Shown one piece after another: positions 45,895-54,263 of a stretch of DNA of 64,000 nucleotides. Both the position numbers and the translations under genes were made by a program. The notes beneath the pieces were generated by a model that made no database searches, had not been told where the DNA came from, and saw nothing but the letters and a program-made list of their open reading frames with translations. Origin of the DNA: a virus. How positions within the stretch are numbered: the stretch's first letter is position 1; each line of letters starts with the position of its first letter. Location: IMG/VR virus record IMGVR_UViG_3300027963_000041, positions 62,001 through 126,000 of that record. One strand, 5' to 3'.

Positions 45895-46128
45895 ATGACT
45901 GATAAAGAGCAATTGATGTACGGAATGTCTACTGAAGACATTCGCGAAGAGTACATGGAATCCTTGACGGCTCGCCTGTCTGGACTTGAAATGGTTGTTG
46001 CTGGCATTCTTTCTGACTGCCAAGAACTTGGTGCTATGGGTCGCACCGAAGCCGTTCGCAAGCAATTGAATATTGCGAAATTTGTTTTGTTTGAAATGAT
46101 GGATGCCAAGCGTAAGGAGATTGCATAA
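45895..46128 (+). CDS. Small helical hypothetical protein
   Basis: A 77-residue protein starting MTDKEQLMYGM, chosen because a GGAG site lies six bases upstream of this ATG; an ATG 12 bases earlier overlaps that site. The protein is acidic and predicted helical with four Met near the N terminus. It is the first gene of an early-type transcription unit and its stop shares a base with the next ATG (TAATG). Function unknown; early position suggests an effect on the host. Confidence 0.6.
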   Translation: MTDKEQLMYGMSTEDIREEYMESLTARLSGLEMVVAGILSDCQELGAMGRTEAVRKQLNIAKFVLFEMMDAKRKEIA

Positions 46129-46793
46129 TGATCAAGTTTACTCGCACCACTGGTTATACACCAGAAGGTACCGCCATTAAGGTCACCGACACCCTCGGTG
46201 TTGGCACCACTCTTTACACCTATGCACAATCCGAACGGATAATGTCCGACATTTGGGAATGGGTCACCAGTGTTTACTATTGGGATCCAGCAACAGGTTC
46301 TATCAAGTCCATGTGGCTTGGCGAAGAAACCACATACACTATTGATTGTGACTTTGCTACAATTGCCGATGATGTTCGCAAGTCAATCTTTGACCGCAAT
46401 TTTAAATACCAGTTGGGTATTGCAAGTGCCGAGGCTGAAGTTCCTACCAAAGGTCGCATGGTTCGAGTTGTGCGCGGTAGAACCGGCAAAGGTTCCGAAG
46501 GCAAGGTTGTTGTTTCGATTGAACGTCCCTACGGCATGGGCTATCATACCAGTTATGAAAACAAACTTGGCATTGCCCTTGATGATGAAATGACAACCTA
46601 TGTTGCCAAGAACGGAAAAACTTATCCTACCCATAAAAACATGATTTGGGTTTGGGCGCGTAATTGCGAAGTGATTGAACCTCAAGTTGATATTGAGGAT
46701 GTTACTTATCGCGCAAATAGCGTGACGGATCGTGAAGTTGCAGGTTTACAACAAAAATGCAAATTCAAAGATGCTGAATTACTTGCCGCTTGA
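46128..46793 (+). CDS. Hypothetical protein with KOW/SH3-like segment
   Basis: A 221-residue protein preceded by AAGGAGA. Residues about 107-180 contain GRMVRVVRGRTGKGSEGKVV, a pattern like the KOW motif of NusG and ribosomal proteins (V-x-V-x-x-G-x-x-G-x-x-G), followed by a strand pair ending WARNCEVIEP. KOW domains bind RNA or RNA polymerase, so an early regulator of transcription or translation is a possible role, by weak motif only. Its TGA lies within the -35 box of the next promoter. Confidence 0.6.
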   Translation: MIKFTRTTGYTPEGTAIKVTDTLGVGTTLYTYAQSERIMSDIWEWVTSVYYWDPATGSIKSMWLGEETTYTIDCDFATIADDVRKSIFDRNFKYQLGIASAEAEVPTKGRMVRVVRGRTGKGSEGKVVVSIERPYGMGYHTSYENKLGIALDDEMTTYVAKNGKTYPTHKNMIWVWARNCEVIEPQVDIEDVTYRANSVTDREVAGLQQKCKFKDAELLAA

Positions 46794-46818
46794 CACAAAG
46801 TTAAAACCATGATAGAAT
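46790..46818 (+). promoter_or_regulatory. Sigma70-type early promoter for VWA gene
   Basis: TTGACA (46790-46795), 17-bp spacer, TAGAAT (46813-46818). The upstream gene's stop TGA is part of the -35 hexamer. Confidence 0.8.
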
Positions 46819-46843
46819 ACATACATACTGAAAAAGGCACCGT

Positions 46844-48988
46844 ATGTTGACAACACAAAATACCAAGACCAATCTAGCCAGGCTTCTGGCAACAGAAAAC
46901 ATTAACGTAGAGTATCGTAAGACTGATACCGCGTCCTTCAATGTAGAGTCTCGCACCCTTACTCTTCCTGTCTGGAACGATATGACGCCAGAGATGGAAG
47001 ACTTATTAATCGGGCATGAAGTTGGTCACGCCCTTGATACCCCTAGAGAATATGGCAATGAAGACTTGCAAAATTATGGCAAGGGCTTCAAAGGATTTCT
47101 TAACGTGGTTGAAGATGCGCGAATTGAACGCCGCATTAAAGACCGCTATCCAGGTCTCAAGCGATCCTTCTCGAAAGGTTATGCCGAGTTTGCGGCGCGT
47201 GATTTTTTCAAAGTGAAGAATCAAGACGTAAGCCGCATGTTACTGATTGACCGTATTAATCTTTATTACAAGATTGGTCCTTTCTTCAATGTTAAATTCA
47301 ACGAACAGGAAAACACATTCATTCGTAAAATTGATACTGTTGATTCCTTTGATGGCGTAGTTGCAATTTGCAAAGAATTGTATGATTACTGCAAAGAAGA
47401 GTTAGAAGAAAAACGTCAAGAAGCCTTAGAGCAATTGAAACAAGACCTTGCCGCTGGCAATGACGAAGACTTTGACGATTTTGAAGACTATGATTCTGAC
47501 GGTTTTGGTGATGATGAGAATGATGTAGAGTATCAAAATCCAAAAGACTTTAAACCTTCCGATGAAGAAGGCGAAGAAGACAATGACGAATTTGGTTACA
47601 GTAACGAATCAGGAGGCAGTCTGCCTCAAGAGTTAGAACAGTATGACAATGAAGTGAAGTCCGCTACCGATGAAGCCTTGCAAAACTCTCTTCAACAAAT
47701 GACTGAGAAAAAGCAAATTGCTACTGGTAAGATGCCTTCTACTAGCGAATGGAAGTATGATGATGTAATTGTTGATTACAAAAAATTCCTTGGTAAAATC
47801 TTTGATGAGTCTCTAGAAAAATTCGAAGACTACAAGCCAAACATGCTAATGGAATTCGAAGCCAAGAATAAGAATGCTATTCTGTACTTGGTCAAAGAAT
47901 TTGAATTGCGTAAGAAAGCCGCTGAGTTGCGCCGTGTGGTTGTCTCTGATACTGGTGTGCTTGATACAAACAAATTGCACACTTACAAATTCAATGACGA
48001 TATTTTCCGCAAGGTTGGTTCAGTAGCCGCTGGTAAGAACCACGGTGTTGTGATGTTCATTGACTGGTCTGGTTCGATGACTGACAACATGAAAGGTACC
48101 ATTGAACAGTTGATTACATTGACCACGTTCTGCCGCAAAGTGAATGTGCCGTTCGATGTATACGCATTTACTACTGAATGGAATTGTGAAGCGTTTAGTG
48201 CCGTTGATCCCAAGGATGGTCAACTTGACTTTAGTGGAAAGTTTAATCTACTGAATCTGTTCTCAAGCCGTATGCGTAACCAAGAATATCGCCGTATGGG
48301 TAATGACTTGTTGAACTATGGTGAGACTATCGGTAATTATTACAAGCGTAGTTTCATTTCAGAAAACATGGGTCTTGGCGGCACTCCGTTGAACAGCACC
48401 ATTGCAATTGCAAGTGGCATTGTGAATCGTTTTCGCAAAGCATACAAGGCTGAAGTAGTTGATGTAATCTTTTTGACTGATGGCGAAGATAGTGCTAGTC
48501 TCTATACCAAGTCACCTGAATTTTATGGCTCAATGCGAATTGGTCCTGCACAATACAATTCAATTTCTTATATTGAAGACACGGACACTCACAAGCGTTA
48601 TCGCGTTGAGAATGCTGGTGTTACACCAACTCTGCTAGAAATTTTGAAAGACAAGACTGGTTGTGGTTTGATTGGATTCTATATCATGCCACGCGGCCGC
48701 AGAAACTTTGACAATGTGTTAACACGATTGAATGTATTTTCAGTTGATGGTTTTGCAAAATTCAAAAGTGAAAAGTTTTTCGCGATTGATAGTTATGGCT
48801 ATGATCAGTACTTCCTGATTCCTGGCGGTGCCGCTTTGTCTACCGAAGATGAAGACTTGGATGACTTGTTGGGTGAAAACAACAAAGAAGTTACTACTCG
48901 AAAACTTAAAGGTGCATTTCTCAAGATGAACCAGAACCGATTGACAAACCGCGTCCTACTGTCCAAAGTGATTGAGGAAATGGCTTGA
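46844..48988 (+). CDS. CobT-like VWA protein with HExxH motif
   Basis: A 714-residue protein. The N-terminal domain has IGHEVGHALDTPRE, an HExxH zinc-protease-like motif, followed 40 residues on by NVVEDARIERRI, which could give a third ligand. A long acidic low-complexity linker (about 205-265) leads to a von Willebrand A domain with the metal-ion-dependent adhesion motif DWSGSM near residue 406 and LTDGED near 545. This matches CobT-like partners of CobS/MoxR ATPases, and such an ATPase is the next gene. In phages the pair is not expected to make cobalamin; a remodelling or chaperone role on a large complex is more likely. Confidence 0.75.
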   Translation: MLTTQNTKTNLARLLATENINVEYRKTDTASFNVESRTLTLPVWNDMTPEMEDLLIGHEVGHALDTPREYGNEDLQNYGKGFKGFLNVVEDARIERRIKDRYPGLKRSFSKGYAEFAARDFFKVKNQDVSRMLLIDRINLYYKIGPFFNVKFNEQENTFIRKIDTVDSFDGVVAICKELYDYCKEELEEKRQEALEQLKQDLAAGNDEDFDDFEDYDSDGFGDDENDVEYQNPKDFKPSDEEGEEDNDEFGYSNESGGSLPQELEQYDNEVKSATDEALQNSLQQMTEKKQIATGKMPSTSEWKYDDVIVDYKKFLGKIFDESLEKFEDYKPNMLMEFEAKNKNAILYLVKEFELRKKAAELRRVVVSDTGVLDTNKLHTYKFNDDIFRKVGSVAAGKNHGVVMFIDWSGSMTDNMKGTIEQLITLTTFCRKVNVPFDVYAFTTEWNCEAFSAVDPKDGQLDFSGKFNLLNLFSSRMRNQEYRRMGNDLLNYGETIGNYYKRSFISENMGLGGTPLNSTIAIASGIVNRFRKAYKAEVVDVIFLTDGEDSASLYTKSPEFYGSMRIGPAQYNSISYIEDTDTHKRYRVENAGVTPTLLEILKDKTGCGLIGFYIMPRGRRNFDNVLTRLNVFSVDGFAKFKSEKFFAIDSYGYDQYFLIPGGAALSTEDEDLDDLLGENNKEVTTRKLKGAFLKMNQNRLTNRVLLSKVIEEMA

Positions 48989-49013
48989 CATGCCGCCCCT
49001 TTTGGGGTATACT
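48985..49013 (+). promoter_or_regulatory. Sigma70-type early promoter for MoxR/CobS gene
   Basis: TTGACA (48985-48990), 17-bp spacer, TATACT (49008-49013). The upstream TGA lies in the -35 box, and the spacer contains the palindrome CCCCTTTTGGGG (48996-49007), which could bind a regulator. Confidence 0.8.
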
Positions 49014-49053
49014 ATGTGTATTGTGATTGATAATTTGATGAAGGACTTATATT

Positions 49054-50232
49054 ATGATTTCCCAAAGTGAAAAGGTTGCGTTTCTGACTGAAGCCGCCAA
49101 GCGTTATGGCAACACCGCCACTCGCCAACAACTTGTTGCATTGTCGAGTGAAGGCTACGGCCGCCAGTTCTGGCTTGAGGCTGATAAATATCGGGTTGGT
49201 CGTGGCACCTATCAGTTGCCGCTTGATGAATTCAATATCAATTTAACCGGTGCTACTGCAACCGTTATCGAAATGCCTAAAAAAGAATACATTGCACCGG
49301 TTGCAAAACCCGTAGCAAAAATTTCATCCGTTGGTCGCGTTGAAGAAGGTGCGATTGTTCCAAAAGTGAATAGTCTGTATGTGCCGTTTGGCTTCTTTGA
49401 CAAGATGAAAGCAATTGTTGCTAGTCAACGATTCTATCCTGTTTTCGTTTCTGGCTTGTCTGGTAACGGCAAGACCTTCATGGTCGAACAATCTTGCGCC
49501 CAAGCAAAACGTGAATTCTTGCGAGTGAATATCTCGCCTGAAACCGATGAAGATGATTTGATCGGTGGCTTCCGTTTGATTGATGGCGAGACCAAGTGGT
49601 TCGATGGTCCTGTTATTCAAGCAATGAAACGTGGTTCAGTTTTAGTGCTTGATGAAATTGATCGTGGCTCTAACAAACTTATGTGTATGCAAGGCGTCCT
49701 TGAAGGCAAGGGCATCCTAGTCAAAAAGACTGGTGAGTATGTTGAACCTGTTACGGGTTTCAACGTGGTTGCTACTGCAAACACCAAAGGTAAAGGTGAT
49801 GAGACTGGTCGCTACATGGCGGCTACGATTCTTGATGACGCCTTTCTTGAGCGTTTTCCAATTACTGTTGAACAGGAATATCCTGACACTAAGATTGAGA
49901 CTAAGATTCTCGCCAAAGTGTTTGATAGCCTCGGTATCAAAGACAAAGACTTTGTTGACAACCTTGTGAAGTGGGCTGACATTATCCGTAAGACCTTCCA
50001 AGAAGGTGCGATTGATGAATTGATTTCCACTCGCCGTCTTGTCCACATTGCTGAAGCCTACACTATCTTTAATAACAAGATGGATGCAATTCAGTATTGT
50101 ATCAACCGATTCGATGCTGAAACAAAGTCTGCCTTTCTTGATTTGTACACCAAGATTGATGCTGGCATTGATCCTACTGCACAACCTGAAGTGATGGCAG
50201 AAGAACCTAAGCGTGATGAAGTTCCGTTCTAA
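49054..50232 (+). CDS. cobS: MoxR/CobS-like AAA+ ATPase
   Basis: A 392-residue AAA+ protein. Walker A is GLSGNGKT near residue 134, Walker B LVLDEID near 195, sensor 1 VVATANTKGKGD, and the C-terminal STRRLVHIAEAY sensor 2 region. The N-terminal ~100 residues form a separate charged domain. Phage homologues are often annotated CobS in T4-like cyanophages. With the VWA protein encoded directly upstream it forms the MoxR-VWA pairing known from bacterial chaperone and chelatase systems. The stop codon is followed by a strong hairpin terminator. Confidence 0.88.
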   Translation: MISQSEKVAFLTEAAKRYGNTATRQQLVALSSEGYGRQFWLEADKYRVGRGTYQLPLDEFNINLTGATATVIEMPKKEYIAPVAKPVAKISSVGRVEEGAIVPKVNSLYVPFGFFDKMKAIVASQRFYPVFVSGLSGNGKTFMVEQSCAQAKREFLRVNISPETDEDDLIGGFRLIDGETKWFDGPVIQAMKRGSVLVLDEIDRGSNKLMCMQGVLEGKGILVKKTGEYVEPVTGFNVVATANTKGKGDETGRYMAATILDDAFLERFPITVEQEYPDTKIETKILAKVFDSLGIKDKDFVDNLVKWADIIRKTFQEGAIDELISTRRLVHIAEAYTIFNNKMDAIQYCINRFDAETKSAFLDLYTKIDAGIDPTAQPEVMAEEPKRDEVPF

Positions 50233-50251
50233 TTAAAGCGGTACTAATTAG

Positions 50252-50278
50252 AAGTGGTCACAATTTGTGACCACTTTT
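50252..50278 (+). terminator. Intrinsic terminator after MoxR/CobS gene
   Basis: An 11-bp stem (AAGTGGTCACA / TGTGACCACTT) with a three-base loop and a trailing TTTT; the flanking AAs make it nearly symmetric. Confidence 0.85.
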
Positions 50279-50284
50279 CGCATA

Positions 50285-50292
50285 TATAAATA
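50285..50292 (+). promoter_or_regulatory. Late promoter box (TATAAATA) for glycosyltransferase
   Basis: A perfect TATAAATA directly after the terminator, 29 bases before the ATG, whose site is TATGGAGAAAT. It places this gene in the late class although it lies among replication genes. Confidence 0.75.
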
Positions 50293-50320
50293 TACTACAA
50301 TTCTTTTTTATGGAGAAATT

Positions 50321-51160
50321 ATGCAACTTGAGATGAATATTGAACAATTGCGCGGTAAGAAAATCTTCCTCGCCACACCAATGTATGGTGGAGTTTGTCA
50401 TGGTGCTTATACCAAAGCACTTGCAGACTTGATGATTCTAGCAACCAAACATGCCATTGATGTTAAACTGTATTTCATGTTTAACGAATCCCTAATCACC
50501 CGCGCACGAAACTATCTAGCAGATGAATTCCTGCGAAGTGGTTATGACTATTTGCTATTCATTGATAGCGATATTCATTTTGAAGCACAAGACGTTTTAG
50601 TGCTTTCGCACTTTGCTATCAACAATGATAATATGGATGTTATCTGTGGTCCATATCCAAAGAAAGCAATTTCTTGGGAGAAGATCAAGCAAGCAGTTGA
50701 CCGTGGATTCGCAGACAAGAATCCATTATTGCTTGAAGAATTTGTTGGTGACTATGTTTTCAATCCTGCTGATGGTATCACACAATTCAAAATTGATGAA
50801 CCAGTCGAAGTGAAAGAAGGCGGCACAGGCTTCATGCTTATCAAGCGTACTGCATTCGAAGCATGGGATAAAGCATATCCAGAAAGATCATACAAGCCTG
50901 ATCATGTGCGTACAAAATCGTTTGATGGTAGCCGTGAGATTATGGCTTACTTTGATTGCGTTATTGATCCAGAATCAAAGCGTTATCTTTCCGAAGATTA
51001 TATGTTCTGCCAACACTCAAGAGCAATTGGTTTGAAAGTTTGGATGCTTCCTTGGATTAAATTGAAACACGCAGGTACTTATATCTTTGGCGGTTCTCTT
51101 GCCGCACTCGCCGCAGTTGGTGCATCACCTACTGCAAGTGATAATGCACCTAAAAAATAA
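50321..51160 (+). CDS. GT-A fold glycosyltransferase-like protein
   Basis: A 279-residue protein starting MQLEMNIEQLRG. KIFLATPMYGG opens the nucleotide-sugar-binding Rossmann-like half, ITRARNYLADEFLRSGYDYLLFIDSDIHF contains the D-x-D metal site (core FIDSDI), and a GGTGFMLIKRTAFEAW block precedes a FCQHSRAIGLKVW acceptor region. It resembles glycosyltransferases of T4-like cyanophages. Late expression suggests modification of virion proteins or of the cell surface rather than DNA. The C terminus is Ala-rich and low in complexity. Confidence 0.8.
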   Translation: MQLEMNIEQLRGKKIFLATPMYGGVCHGAYTKALADLMILATKHAIDVKLYFMFNESLITRARNYLADEFLRSGYDYLLFIDSDIHFEAQDVLVLSHFAINNDNMDVICGPYPKKAISWEKIKQAVDRGFADKNPLLLEEFVGDYVFNPADGITQFKIDEPVEVKEGGTGFMLIKRTAFEAWDKAYPERSYKPDHVRTKSFDGSREIMAYFDCVIDPESKRYLSEDYMFCQHSRAIGLKVWMLPWIKLKHAGTYIFGGSLAALAAVGASPTASDNAPKK

Positions 51161-51167
51161 AGGATGA

Positions 51168-51521
51168 ATGATGCCTAAACTAGATGATGAAGTTGATACT
51201 TTTCCAATGTTCAGAGATGCACCTCGACTAGAAAAGACATACATGGTTGCAACACCATACAAATTCAACGAAGGCGATATAATCGCCGAAGTGAAAAAAT
51301 ATGTGGATTCCACATATGAAGAACACTATGCAAGAACTAAATTTCAAGCCACGGAGTTTATTCTTGATGGTGGGCATGGTGATGGTTTTTGCATTGGTAA
51401 CATCATGAAGTATGCACAACGCTACGGAAAGAAAGATGGATACAATCGCAAAGACTTGCTAAAAATTATTCACTATGCTATAATTGCTATACATAATCAT
51501 GATATGAATGAGAGGAAATAA
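51168..51521 (+). CDS. DUF3310-like protein
   Basis: A 117-residue protein with two adjacent ATG codons, the second equally likely. Residues about 70-112 carry the DUF3310 (SaV-like) signature: GFCIGNIMKYAQRYGKKDGYNRKDLLK (core GNIMKYAQRYGKKDG) followed by a helix with HYAIIAI. DUF3310 proteins are common in phages and are sometimes fused to nucleotide kinases, but their role is unsettled. The promoter of the sliding clamp gene lies inside its 3' end. Confidence 0.7.
   Translation: MMPKLDDEVDTFPMFRDAPRLEKTYMVATPYKFNEGDIIAEVKKYVDSTYEEHYARTKFQATEFILDGGHGDGFCIGNIMKYAQRYGKKDGYNRKDLLKIIHYAIIAIHNHDMNERK
51456..51484 (+). promoter_or_regulatory. Sigma70-type promoter for sliding clamp
   Basis: TTGCTA (51456-51461), 17-bp spacer, perfect TATAAT (51479-51484), inside the end of the upstream gene and 41 bases before the clamp ATG. 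Confidence 0.65.
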
Positions 51522-51524
51522 ATT

Positions 51525-52190
51525 ATGAAATTATCTGAAAACACGGTCAATGTTCTCCGCAACTTTGCAACAATCAACCAAGGGCTAGTCTTCAAGTCTG
51601 GCAACACCTTGCGTACTGTAAGCAAACAACAAAACGTACTTGCAAAGGCAACTGTCACAGAATCTTTTGACAATAACTTTGCAATCTATGATTTGAATCG
51701 TTTTCTTGCGGTTCTATCTTCAATGAACGATCCTAACTTGACTGTTGGTACCGGCAACGTGAAGATTGCATCTGGCACATCAAAAACAACTTATGGTCTT
51801 TCTGATGAGACTATGGTCGTATCTGCACCAGACAATGACATTTCGGTGCAAAATGCCGAAGTGAAATTTACACTCACAAAAGACAATCTTGCACAGGTTC
51901 TCAAATTGTCAGGCGTTCTCGGCTTACCTAACATTGCTGTGCGAGGTAATCGTAAGAAAATTTCTATCGCCGCAGTTGATGTAAAGAATCAAGACTCTGA
52001 TGTTTTCTCGGTTGACGTAGGCGATACTGATGCAGAATTCCAATTCATTTTTGTTACAGAAAACTTCAAGATGATTCCTGGTGACTATGAAGTACAAATC
52101 TCTTCAAAGGGTGTTGCACACTTCAAGTCTAAGAAAGATCCACTAGAGTATTGGATTGCAACCGAAGTTGGTTCTAAGTTCGAGGCGTAA
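51525..52190 (+). CDS. 45: gp45 sliding clamp
   Basis: A 221-residue processivity clamp; T4 gp45 has 228. The N-terminal MKLSENTVNVLRNFATINQGL and the block VTESFDNNFAIYDLNRFLAVL are characteristic, as is the repeat of two domains per monomer. The trimeric ring tethers the DNA polymerase and also activates late transcription through gp55. A GAGAGGAAA site precedes the ATG. It is followed by two small genes and then by the clamp loader. Confidence 0.93.
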   Translation: MKLSENTVNVLRNFATINQGLVFKSGNTLRTVSKQQNVLAKATVTESFDNNFAIYDLNRFLAVLSSMNDPNLTVGTGNVKIASGTSKTTYGLSDETMVVSAPDNDISVQNAEVKFTLTKDNLAQVLKLSGVLGLPNIAVRGNRKKISIAAVDVKNQDSDVFSVDVGDTDAEFQFIFVTENFKMIPGDYEVQISSKGVAHFKSKKDPLEYWIATEVGSKFEA

Positions 52191-52191
52191 T

Positions 52192-52401
52192 ATGAAAATT
52201 GCTGATGGTATTTTTGATTTGACTCGCGAAGAGTATGTTGCCGTTTTACAAAACGAAATTGAAACTTTACGCCGTTACTACTTCAAGCCTCAAGAAGAAG
52301 GAACAGGACAGTACAATACTGCAATTTCTGTTCTAGAATCTAGAGTGCAAGAGATTAATGAACAACTAAACCACTTGGTTCAAAGTTATGGTCAACTATG
52401 A
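52192..52401 (+). CDS. Small coiled-coil hypothetical protein
   Basis: A 69-residue protein starting MKIADGIFDLTREEY two bases after the clamp stop codon. The C-terminal half is a heptad-like helix (ISVLESRVQEINEQLNHLV). It overlaps the next gene by four bases (ATGA). A clamp-associated role is possible from coupling alone; no family recognised. Confidence 0.6.
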   Translation: MKIADGIFDLTREEYVAVLQNEIETLRRYYFKPQEEGTGQYNTAISVLESRVQEINEQLNHLVQSYGQL

Positions 52402-52784
52402 ACTCAAGAAGAAACTTTCTGACAGGATCAGCGAAGGGGGCGAGTATCTTTGGGGCGTTCTTGGGAGGTTTGGCGGCTCCTGTGATTGTGGAACGTGTAG
52501 TGGAAACACAAGTGCCCTTTTCACCTCCCTCTCTACCGACAGTCGATCCGAAAGTCGTAGAGAAGATTAAAGAGTCTGCGCCATCAGGTATTTTAGAACT
52601 TCATAGAACCTATGGTGAAGTTGTACCGCCTAAACCTAACTCATCACCATTTGTGATCACCAATGGTGAACCAAAATTTGTTCCTGGTACAGAGAACAAT
52701 GTTCGTGTTGGTATGATGGTCGGACCTGATGGTGAACTTTATATCAGAGTTAAAGACGATTGGAAAAGAGTTTTAACAACCTGA
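52398..52784 (+). CDS. Small protein with Tat-type leader
   Basis: A 128-residue protein whose N terminus, NSRRNFLTGSAKGASIF, fits the twin-arginine signal consensus (S-R-R-x-F-L) followed by a weakly hydrophobic Gly/Ala-rich stretch ending LGGLAAP. The rest is a small Pro-rich domain with repeated V-G-x-D/E patterns (MVGPDGELYIRVKDDWKRV, core GPDGELYIRV). If exported it would be a folded periplasmic or membrane-anchored protein. It is ATGA-coupled to the preceding gene. No clear signal peptidase site is visible, so membrane anchoring is as likely as release. Confidence 0.6.
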   Translation: MNSRRNFLTGSAKGASIFGAFLGGLAAPVIVERVVETQVPFSPPSLPTVDPKVVEKIKESAPSGILELHRTYGEVVPPKPNSSPFVITNGEPKFVPGTENNVRVGMMVGPDGELYIRVKDDWKRVLTT

Positions 52785-52813
52785 TTGCACTCTAACATGT
52801 TTTATGTTAGAAT
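52785..52813 (+). promoter_or_regulatory. Sigma70-type promoter with palindromic spacer
   Basis: TTGCAC (52785-52790), 17-bp spacer, TAGAAT (52808-52813), directly after the upstream TGA. A perfect inverted repeat TCTAACAT / ATGTTAGA (52791-52798 and 52804-52811) fills the spacer and runs into the -10 box, as an operator would. Confidence 0.65.
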
Positions 52814-52845
52814 ATATTTTTATGTTATGAATGAGGTGCTATATG

Positions 52846-53781
52846 ATGGAAAACTTTTTATGGGTAGAAAAGTATCGCCCTAAAAAAATTGCAGACACAA
52901 TTCTGCCAACTGATCTAAAACAAACTTTTACTGAGTTTGTAAATCAAAAAGAAGTACCCAATCTTATCCTCGCTGGCGGTCCTGGCGTTGGTAAGACTAC
53001 TGTTGCAAAAGCAATGCTTGAAGAACTTGGCTGTTCTTACATTGTGATCAATGGTTCTATGAATGGTAACATTGACACACTACGCAATGAAATTAAAAAC
53101 TTTGCATCAACTATATCTTTTAAAGGTGGAAGAAAATATGTCATTCTTGACGAGGCTGACTACCTTAACCCACAGTCTACGCAACCTGCCTTGCGTAACT
53201 TCATGGAAGAGTATTCTGCTAATTGTGGTTTTATACTCACTTGTAACTTTCTTAACCGTATCATTGCTCCCCTACATTCCAGATGTTCCGTTATACAGTT
53301 TAAAATAGCGGCATCTGATAAGCCAAAACTCGCGGCACAGTTTATGAAGCGAGTGGAGATGATTCTCAAAACCGAAAAGGTTGAATACGATCAGAAGGTT
53401 GTAGCAGAATTAATTCTCAAACACTTTCCTGATTGGCGCAGGGTTCTCAATGAACTTCAGCGTTATTCTGCTACAGGTAAAATTGACACCGGCTTGCTTG
53501 CAAACATCTCTGATGTTTCGATGAAGAAACTTATGCAAGCGATCAAAGACAAAGACTTTTCAACTGCGCGTAAGTGGGTTGTTGATAATTTAGATAACGA
53601 CCCCGCGGTTCTGTATCGCAACTTCTTTGATAATGCTGTTGAATACTTTACGCCGCAATCTGTTCCACAACTTGTGGTTCTTCTTGGTGAATATCAATAC
53701 AAGTCTGCATTTGTTGCTGATCAAGAAATTAACATGGTTGCGTTTCTCACCGAAGTGATGGCGTCATGTGAAGCAAAATGA
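52846..53781 (+). CDS. 44: gp44 clamp loader large subunit
   Basis: A 311-residue AAA+ protein starting MENFLWVEKYRPKKI; T4 gp44 has 319. This ATG lies seven bases after a GAGGTG site; an ATG just before it and one 15 bases upstream are less suitable. Walker A is GGPGVGKTT, Walker B ILDEADYL, and the S-R-C motif HSRCSVIQF provides the arginine finger. With gp62 it forms the 4:1 loader that opens the gp45 ring on primed DNA. The stop overlaps the next gene in an ATGA. Confidence 0.94.
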   Translation: MENFLWVEKYRPKKIADTILPTDLKQTFTEFVNQKEVPNLILAGGPGVGKTTVAKAMLEELGCSYIVINGSMNGNIDTLRNEIKNFASTISFKGGRKYVILDEADYLNPQSTQPALRNFMEEYSANCGFILTCNFLNRIIAPLHSRCSVIQFKIAASDKPKLAAQFMKRVEMILKTEKVEYDQKVVAELILKHFPDWRRVLNELQRYSATGKIDTGLLANISDVSMKKLMQAIKDKDFSTARKWVVDNLDNDPAVLYRNFFDNAVEYFTPQSVPQLVVLLGEYQYKSAFVADQEINMVAFLTEVMASCEAK

Positions 53782-54263
53782 CAAGACGAAAATTGTCAGG
53801 TTTTGATAGACTGCATAACACAATCAAACGCAATGCAATTTACTTAGATGAACGCACACAAGAGTGGAAGATAGATTCTTCTACAAACCATAAGCGTTGG
53901 AAAGATGTAGCAAATGATTGGCAACCAAAGAAACTTTTTCTTACAGTAAAAAACTTAGAAGACATTTGGAATGCACAAGGCAGAGTTTGCTACTGGTTTA
54001 AAATTCCATTAGACTTTAATCTACTCAATGCTACTTACACTCATTATGTGCGTAAACATCCTCTAGCGCCATCAGTAGATCGAATTGACGATAGTGGAGA
54101 CTACACAAAAGAAAACGTAGTCATATGTTGCCGTCTTGCGAACTACGGAAGGAACGAATATCCTTATGATAAATTTCATGATATAATCAATGTAGTGACT
54201 CGAAAGAAAGAACACTATGTTCCTGATATTATTAATTTTATAACTGGACCTTATACATCATGA
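53778..54263 (+). CDS. HNH-like nuclease-type protein between gp44 and gp62
   Basis: A 161-residue protein. The region GRVCYWFKIPLDF and then APSVDRIDDSGDYTKENVVICCRLANYGRN resembles the beta-beta-alpha HNH core of phage endonucleases (core PSVDRIDDSGDYTKENV), where the Asp of D-R-I-D and the Asn of the last helix are typical. The usual first catalytic His is not clear and a single Cys replaces a zinc-knuckle pair, so activity is doubtful. It sits between the two clamp loader genes, a place where freestanding homing endonucleases could have entered. ATGA overlaps on both sides. Confidence 0.6.
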   Translation: MTRRKLSGFDRLHNTIKRNAIYLDERTQEWKIDSSTNHKRWKDVANDWQPKKLFLTVKNLEDIWNAQGRVCYWFKIPLDFNLLNATYTHYVRKHPLAPSVDRIDDSGDYTKENVVICCRLANYGRNEYPYDKFHDIINVVTRKKEHYVPDIINFITGPYTS

